Shown here: positions 32,860 through 33,081 of the stretch, piece by piece | Numbering within the stretch: position 1 is the first letter of the stretch | How the letters are laid out: the number at the start of each line of letters is the position of its first letter | NCBI GenBank assembly: GCA_000493945.1 | Contig: AWNW01000010.1 | Span: 48,484-81,564, forward strand | Length of the DNA: 33,081 nucleotides | Direction of reading: 5' to 3' | DNA from: Candidatus Hydrogenedens terephthalaticus JGI OTU-1 | GTDB lineage: Bacteria; Hydrogenedentota; Hydrogenedentia; Hydrogenedentales; Hydrogenedentaceae | Notes under the pieces: generated by a model | The model's input: only the letters and a program-made list of their open reading frames with translations | Told to the model about the DNA's origin: nothing | Database searches by the model: none | Translations under genes and position numbers: made by a program

Positions 32860-33081
32860 TATCATTAACACCATTCTGGATTTGTGCCACCACAAAGTTA
32901 TTCAAAAATAGATAATCCAATCCTGATTCTATAAATGTTTGTAGTGCTTCTTCGGGAGTTCGAACAATAGGTGATTCATGCATATTAAAACTTGTATTCA
33001 GCACTACACTGGTTCCTGATAAATTCTTGTAATGCTTCAATATTTCATAAAAAGTTGGATTATTTTCTTTTTTAACAATTT
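32840..33081 (-). CDS. C-terminal end of a NodU/CmcH-type carbamoyltransferase, cut by window edge
   Basis: The frame is open from the window edge to the TGA at 32840, giving about 80 residues. The stretch NNPTFYEILKHYKNLSG, then TSVVLNTSFNMHE, SPIVRTPEEALQTF and SGLDYLFLNN, matches the C-terminal part of carbamoyltransferases that put a carbamoyl group on sugars or antibiotics (NodU, CmcH). The TTG at 33040 is not a start: coding similarity continues upstream of it. In this operon it probably carbamoylates a glycan sugar alongside the amidotransferase. The last 15 residues (QNGVNDNGKHTE-like) are a loose tail that overlaps hisH. Confidence 0.8.
   Translation of the reverse strand, partial: IVKKENNPTFYEILKHYKNLSGTSVVLNTSFNMHESPIVRTPEEALQTFIESGLDYLFLNNFVVAQIQNGVNDNGKHTE

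Noticed and set aside
32840..33040. TTG 33040 as the start of a small 66-residue protein
   Set aside because: The frame upstream continues to the window edge with carbamoyltransferase-like sequence (NNPTFYEILK), so this is the end of a larger gene.

Overview
The window is AT-rich bacterial DNA, about one third G+C by eye. It is densely packed, and no gap between recognisable genes exceeds about 290 bases. The housekeeping block yceD-rpmF-plsX, a Xer-type recombinase, trpD, NtrC-type signalling, exported thioredoxin-fold proteins and several secreted carbohydrate-active proteins point to an uncultured diderm anaerobe or facultative anaerobe. The mix of TPR-fused GT-C glycosyltransferases, secreted sugar hydrolases and B12-type radical SAM proteins resembles Hydrogenedentota, Omnitrophota or the Planctomycetota-Verrucomicrobiota surroundings. 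That placement is a guess from gene style, not from a marker gene.

Layout. (1) 1-3871, minus strand: an operon yceD, rpmF, plsX, a zinc-ribbon/TPR gene, a Xer recombinase and a CmpB-like membrane protein cut by the window edge. A good sigma-70-type promoter lies just upstream of yceD. (2) 4091-5302, plus: two exported thioredoxin-fold proteins. (3) 5268-11923, minus: a REC plus degenerate GGDEF regulator, a secreted GH29 alpha-L-fucosidase, trpD, and a three-gene oxidoreductase set (GlpA-like, FAD/NAD pyridine-nucleotide type, DUF1667). (4) 12090-17633, plus: a large membrane-anchored TPR protein, a small coiled-coil protein, a soluble PAS histidine kinase and an NtrC-family sigma-54 activator. 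(5) 17681-27723, plus: two tandem GT-C/TPR fusion glycosyltransferases (the first frameshifted), a polyprenyl-phosphate-type GT2 with membrane segments, a B12-binding-type radical SAM protein, a secreted propeller protein and an exported alpha/beta hydrolase (its 5' end also frameshifted). (6) 27725-33081, minus: a third GT-C/TPR-like glycosyltransferase, a decayed gene remnant, then an N-acetyl-sugar amidotransferase with its own HisF-like and HisH-like ammonia-supplying partners and the C-terminus of a NodU/CmcH-type carbamoyltransferase.

How it may work together. Regions 5 and 6 look like a surface-glycan or protein-glycosylation locus. The GT2 could load a polyprenyl phosphate with sugar, and the GT-C enzymes could transfer it outside the membrane, with their TPR tails choosing the acceptor, as proposed for animal TMTC proteins. 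The amidotransferase/HisH/HisF set and the carbamoyltransferase would modify sugars. Region 4 is a self-contained signalling unit. Its TPR protein carries two short motifs in its cytoplasmic tail that look like the FliM N-terminal segment that binds CheY, which is suggestive beside three REC or kinase genes.

Two apparent frameshifts sit exactly in poly-T runs (T7 and T8). They are either sequence errors or sites of slippage. I see no tRNA, rRNA, CRISPR array, insertion sequence, convincing riboswitch or clear intrinsic terminator.
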